A DNA stretch of 7,449 nt from Pseudomonadota bacterium (GTDB lineage Bacteria > Pseudomonadota > Gammaproteobacteria > Xanthomonadales > Xanthomonadaceae): the NCBI GenBank assembly GCA_023399815.1, contig JAEWOJ010000076.1, positions 1-7,449 of the forward strand, given 5' to 3'. Positions 5,131-7,449 of this stretch are shown piece by piece. How positions within the stretch are numbered: position 1 is the stretch's first letter; every line of letters starts with the position of its first letter. Below the pieces are notes generated by a model that saw only the letters and a list, made by a program, of their open reading frames with translations, was not told where the DNA came from and made no database searches. The translations under genes and the position numbers were made by a program.

Positions 5131-5730
5131 TTACAGTCCCAGCCAGCCGCCGATCACCGCGCGGGCCTCGTCCACGCCCTGCTTCGACTCGCCGGAGAAG
5201 GCCTGCACGCTCACCGTGTCGCCGAACGCGGCGGACAGTTCCTTGCGCACCTTCTGCAGGGTCTGCGCCTGCTGGCCGCGGCCGAGCTTGTCGGCCTTGG
5301 TCAGCAGCGCGTGCGCCGGCAGGCCGCGCTGTACCGCGTAGGCCAGCATCTGCCGGTCGTAGTCCTTGAGCGGATGGCGGATGTCCATCACCACCACCAA
5401 CCCCTTGAGCGCCTCGCGGGTGCGGAAGTAGTTGTCGATGAAGGCCTGCCAGTGCGCCTGCAGTTCCTGCGGCACCTTGGCGTAGCCGTAACCAGGCAGG
5501 TCGACGAGGTGCGCTTCGGGCGTGACCTGGAAGAACACCAGCTGCTGGGTGCGGCCCGGCGTCTTGGAGACGCGGGCCAGCGCGTTCTGGCGGGTCAGCG
5601 CGTTGAGCGCGCTGGACTTGCCTGCGTTGGAGCGGCCGGCGAACGCCACTTCGGCACCCTCGTCCGGCGGCAGTTGCCGGGCATTGTGGGCGGAAAGCAG
5701 GTAGCGGGCGCGTTCTAGGAGTTGTGACAT
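5131..5730 (-). CDS. engB: Ribosome-biogenesis GTPase EngB/YsxC (YihA)
   Basis: This GTPase assists late assembly of the large ribosomal subunit in the cytosol and is essential in many bacteria. All G motifs are present in the 199-residue reading: G1 GRSNAGKS (32-39), G2 threonine T61 in TPGRTQ, G3 DLPG (77-80), G4 TKAD (144-147) and a G5-like FSGESKQG (178-185). YGYAKVP directly after G3 is typical of EngB. Two close in-frame ATGs exist, at 5730 (MSQLLERARYLLSAHNARQLP) and 5736 (two residues longer). Neither has a Shine-Dalgarno; I chose 5730 because family members usually begin MS. Longer readings run into the divergent gene and are not real. engB beside cytochrome c4 and dsbA is a conserved gamma-proteobacterial arrangement, also seen in Pseudomonas. 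Confidence 0.95.
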   Translation of the reverse strand: MSQLLERARYLLSAHNARQLPPDEGAEVAFAGRSNAGKSSALNALTRQNALARVSKTPGRTQQLVFFQVTPEAHLVDLPGYGYAKVPQELQAHWQAFIDNYFRTREALKGLVVVMDIRHPLKDYDRQMLAYAVQRGLPAHALLTKADKLGRGQQAQTLQKVRKELSAAFGDTVSVQAFSGESKQGVDEARAVIGGWLGL

Positions 5731-5775
5731 GCGCATAGGATCGCACGCCCGGGCCCGCCCTGCCGCCCCGGCGCG

Positions 5776-5805
5776 TTGACCCTGCCACGAAACGCCGTGG
5801 ATAAT
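5776..5805 (+). promoter_or_regulatory. Sigma70 promoter of the cytochrome c4 gene
   Basis: TTGACC (5776-5781), an 18-base spacer and GATAAT (5800-5805) make the best sigma70-type promoter in the window. Transcription should start near 5812, giving a leader of about 46 bases before the ATG at 5858. Confidence 0.75.
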
Positions 5806-5857
5806 CCGGCCGATGCCGGCGAAAACCCGCCCGGCCTGTTCCACACGGAGCTTTCGC

Positions 5858-6643
5858 ATGCGCCACGCTCGTGTTTTAGCCGTTTCCGCCCTGGTCATCC
5901 CGCTCGTCGCCGTCGTCGCTTTCGCGCAGAGTTCGGTCACGCCCGTACCCGACAACGCGCCGGTGCAGACCGCACCGCTGGAGATCGACCTCGCCAAGAC
6001 CCTGCCCGGCGATGCCGAGGCCGGCGAAGGCAAGGCGCAGGCGTGCGCCGCCTGCCACGGCGCGGACGGCAACTCGGCCGTGGAGATGTACCCGCGCCTG
6101 GCCGGCCAGAGCGAGCGCTACATCGCCAAGGAACTGGCGCTGATCGCCAGCGGCCAGCGCAACGAAGGCGCGGTCGCGGCCATGCTGCCGTTCGTGCAGG
6201 GGATGACCGCCCAGGATATGCGCGACATCGGCGCCTACTTCGCCGGCCAGAAGGGCGGCGCTGGCGTGTCCGACGACACCGTGGTCGCCGACGGCCCCTA
6301 CGCGGGCATGAAGTTCTACGAGATCGGCCAGAAGCTGTACCGCGGAGGCGACGCCAGCCGCAGCATCCCGGCCTGCATGGCCTGCCACGGCCCGACCGGC
6401 GCCGGCAATCCGGGCCCGGCCTATCCGCGCATCGGCGGCCAGCACGCAACCTACGCCGCGCAGCGCCTGCAGCACTACCAGGGCGGACAGACCCACGAGA
6501 CCGATCCGGCCCAGTTCCGCATCATGGCCCAGGTCGCCGCGAAGCTGACCGAGCAGGAAATCCAGGCACTGGCCAGCTACGTGCAGGGCCTGCACGACCG
6601 CGCCGACGACACCGGCGTGGCCGTCGCCGCCTCGCAGCCCTGA
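5858..6643 (+). CDS. Cytochrome c4, periplasmic dihaem c-type cytochrome
   Basis: This 261-residue exported electron carrier has two homologous haem domains; the family donates electrons to terminal oxidases, often cbb3. A Sec signal peptide covers about 1-24 (basic MRHAR, hydrophobic stretch, cleavage after AFA or AFAQ). Haem 1 binds at CAACH (63-67) and haem 2 at CMACH (173-177). The halves align well after each site (YPRLAGQ with YPRIGGQ), and likely axial methionines M109 and M223 fall at equivalent places before TAQDM and TEQEI. Between signal and first haem is a 25-35 residue Pro/Thr-rich linker, longer than in Pseudomonas c4. I chose ATG 5858: GGAG lies eight bases upstream and the signal begins there. 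The in-frame ATG at 5813 coincides with the predicted transcription start and would add 15 residues. Downstream is dsbA across a hairpin. Confidence 0.95.
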   Translation: MRHARVLAVSALVIPLVAVVAFAQSSVTPVPDNAPVQTAPLEIDLAKTLPGDAEAGEGKAQACAACHGADGNSAVEMYPRLAGQSERYIAKELALIASGQRNEGAVAAMLPFVQGMTAQDMRDIGAYFAGQKGGAGVSDDTVVADGPYAGMKFYEIGQKLYRGGDASRSIPACMACHGPTGAGNPGPAYPRIGGQHATYAAQRLQHYQGGQTHETDPAQFRIMAQVAAKLTEQEIQALASYVQGLHDRADDTGVAVAASQP

Positions 6644-6682
6644 CCGGCGCCGGTCGCCCCGGCGACGAAGGGTACCGTTCCC

Positions 6683-6718
6683 GGATACGCCGACCCCCGT
6701 GGTCGGCGTATCCATTTT
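6683..6718 (+). terminator. Terminator-like hairpin between cytochrome c4 and dsbA
   Basis: GGATACGCCGAC (6683-6694) and GTCGGCGTATCC (6702-6713) form a perfect 12-bp stem with a seven-base loop, followed by ATTTTCC. It starts 40 bases past the cytochrome stop and ends 23 bases before the dsbA ATG, just ahead of its Shine-Dalgarno. The T-run is short (four), so termination may be partial. Confidence 0.75.
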
Positions 6719-6736
6719 CCAGTGGAGATTTTCCCG

Positions 6737-7384
6737 ATGACGCTGTTCCCCCGACTCGCCCTCCTGCTGCTGGCGCTGGCGCCGCTGGCGGCCTGCGCCG
6801 CCGCCCCCGCCGTGCTGGTGGAAGGCCAGGACTACGAAGTGATCGCCGAGCCCGGCCCGTTCGCGCCGCTGGCCGGGAAGATCGAAGTCGTGGAGGTGTT
6901 CGGCTACCCGTGCATCCACTGCGCCCATTTCGAGCCGCAGCTGGAAGCGTGGGTGGCCAGGCTGCCGCGCGACGTGCGCTTCACCGCGGTGCCGGCCGCG
7001 TTCGGCGGCCACTGGGATGCCTATGCCCGCGCCTTCTACGCCGCCGAGCAGACCGGCGTGCTCAAGCGCAGCCATGCCGACGTGTTCAAGGCCCTGCACG
7101 AGCAGCGCAGCCTGCCGATGCAGAACGTCTCGCCGCAGGAACTGGCGACCTTCTACGCCAACTACGGGGTACAGCCGGAACGCTATGTCGAAGCGCTGCG
7201 CAGCGACCCGGTCGAGGAAAAAATGAAGGCCGCACGCGCCTTCGCCGTCCGGACCAGGGTGCCCGGCACGCCGGCGCTGATCGTCAACGGCAAGTACCTG
7301 GTCAAGGGCCGCGACTTCGACGAACTGCTGCGCAACGCCGATGCCCTGGTGGAGCGCGAGCGCGCCGCCGCGCGGTCGCGCTGA
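6737..7384 (+). CDS. dsbA: DsbA-type periplasmic thiol:disulfide oxidoreductase, possible lipoprotein
   Basis: This 215-residue protein would introduce disulfide bonds into exported proteins. The thioredoxin fold shows EVFGYPCIHCAHFEP with active-site C59 and C62 (CIHC, not the CPHC of E. coli) and the cis-proline loop VPGTPAL (P179). The helical insertion lies between. The N-terminus has a hydrophobic signal ending LAAC (17-20), which fits a lipobox, with alanine after the cysteine, so an outer-membrane lipoprotein is possible. Signal peptidase I cleavage after ACA is the alternative. The ATG at 6737 has GGAG nine bases upstream; the in-frame GTG at 6722 overlaps that site and is rejected. 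It follows cytochrome c4 as in pseudomonads, after a terminator-like hairpin. Dsb function also links to c-type cytochrome maturation, where haem-binding cysteines are handled in the periplasm. Confidence 0.93.
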   Translation: MTLFPRLALLLLALAPLAACAAAPAVLVEGQDYEVIAEPGPFAPLAGKIEVVEVFGYPCIHCAHFEPQLEAWVARLPRDVRFTAVPAAFGGHWDAYARAFYAAEQTGVLKRSHADVFKALHEQRSLPMQNVSPQELATFYANYGVQPERYVEALRSDPVEEKMKAARAFAVRTRVPGTPALIVNGKYLVKGRDFDELLRNADALVERERAAARSR

Positions 7385-7410
7385 GCCGGCCCCGCAGGCG
7401 CGGCAGGCGC

Positions 7411-7430
7411 GCGGCGGGTTCAGCCGCCGC
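7411..7430 (+). terminator. Small GC hairpin after dsbA
   Basis: GCGGCGG (7411-7417) pairs with CCGCCGC (7424-7430) around GTTCAG. It lies 26 bases past the dsbA stop with no T-run following, and directly precedes the CATAAT box. It is weak as a terminator and may simply reflect base composition. Confidence 0.3.
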
Positions 7431-7434
7431 CGCA

Positions 7435-7440
7435 CATAAT
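7435..7440 (+). promoter_or_regulatory. -10 box CATAAT before the terminal ATG
   Basis: CATAAT matches TATAAT at five of six positions and ends six bases before the ATG at 7447. This spacing puts the transcription start on the ATG itself. No clear -35 is visible in the GC-rich hairpin upstream. Confidence 0.45.
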
Positions 7441-7446
7441 GGCATC

Positions 7447-7449
7447 ATG
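7447..7449 (+). CDS. Probable start codon of the next gene (rest outside window)
   Basis: Only the ATG is inside the window. It is proposed because a good -10 box sits at leaderless spacing before it and dsbA has ended 62 bases upstream. There is no Shine-Dalgarno. The product cannot be told. Confidence 0.35.

Noticed and set aside
5737..6072. N-terminal extension of engB
   Set aside because: It would overlap the cytochrome c4 promoter and gene, and the EngB N-terminus is complete from 5730.
5876..7435. 519-codon minus-strand open frame opposite cytochrome c4 and dsbA
   Set aside because: Both plus-strand genes are unambiguous; the antisense frame has no motifs and exists because of high GC.
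1..7449. Search for CRISPR arrays, tRNA, rRNA, transposase, toxin-antitoxin or phage genes
   Set aside because: No regularly spaced direct repeats, tRNA-like folds or recognisable mobile-element proteins were seen; the window is ordinary core genome apart from the small dispersed repeats.

Overview
The window is about 7.4 kb of GC-rich DNA in an ordinary chromosomal setting. I infer the family Xanthomonadaceae (Lysobacter, Luteimonas, Pseudoxanthomonas or a close relative). The grounds are the engB / cytochrome c4 / dsbA order, a plant-type glutamate-cysteine ligase, dispersed GTAGGAGCGAC-type intergenic repeats, a GTGG-headed REP-like hairpin, and -10 boxes placed six or seven bases before ATG, which suggests leaderless mRNAs. 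I see no tRNA, rRNA, CRISPR array, transposase, phage gene or other sign of recent gene transfer.

Left part (1-4005, all genes on the minus strand). In transcription order these are gshA (first step of glutathione synthesis), a glutathione S-transferase, an unrecognised 80-residue protein with a ferredoxin-like pattern and a Cys-Cys-Gly-Gly-Cys tail, frmR (formaldehyde-sensing repressor) and frmA (glutathione-dependent formaldehyde dehydrogenase, cut by the window edge). Most of the block makes or uses glutathione. The frm pair has its own promoter overlapped by a FrmR-type operator. A 32-nt inverted repeat pair lies between frmR and frmA, and a long hairpin separates frmR from the 80-residue gene.

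Middle (4006-5130). A VIT1/CCC1-family iron/manganese transporter gene runs on the plus strand, divergent from gshA. Its -10 box suggests a leaderless transcript. It converges on engB across a 222-base gap holding a REP-like hairpin.

Right part (5131-7449). engB (ribosome-biogenesis GTPase, minus strand) is divergent from a dihaem cytochrome c4 gene with a good sigma70 promoter. After a terminator-like hairpin comes a dsbA-type thiol oxidoreductase gene with a CIHC active site and a possible lipobox. The window ends on an ATG preceded by a CATAAT box, probably the next gene's leaderless start.

Nearly everything here is recognisable housekeeping or stress metabolism. I did not find a convincing new multi-gene system. 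The least explained gene is the 80-residue Cys-tailed protein at 1429-1671, with the unusual 12-bp perfect inverted repeat just upstream of it.
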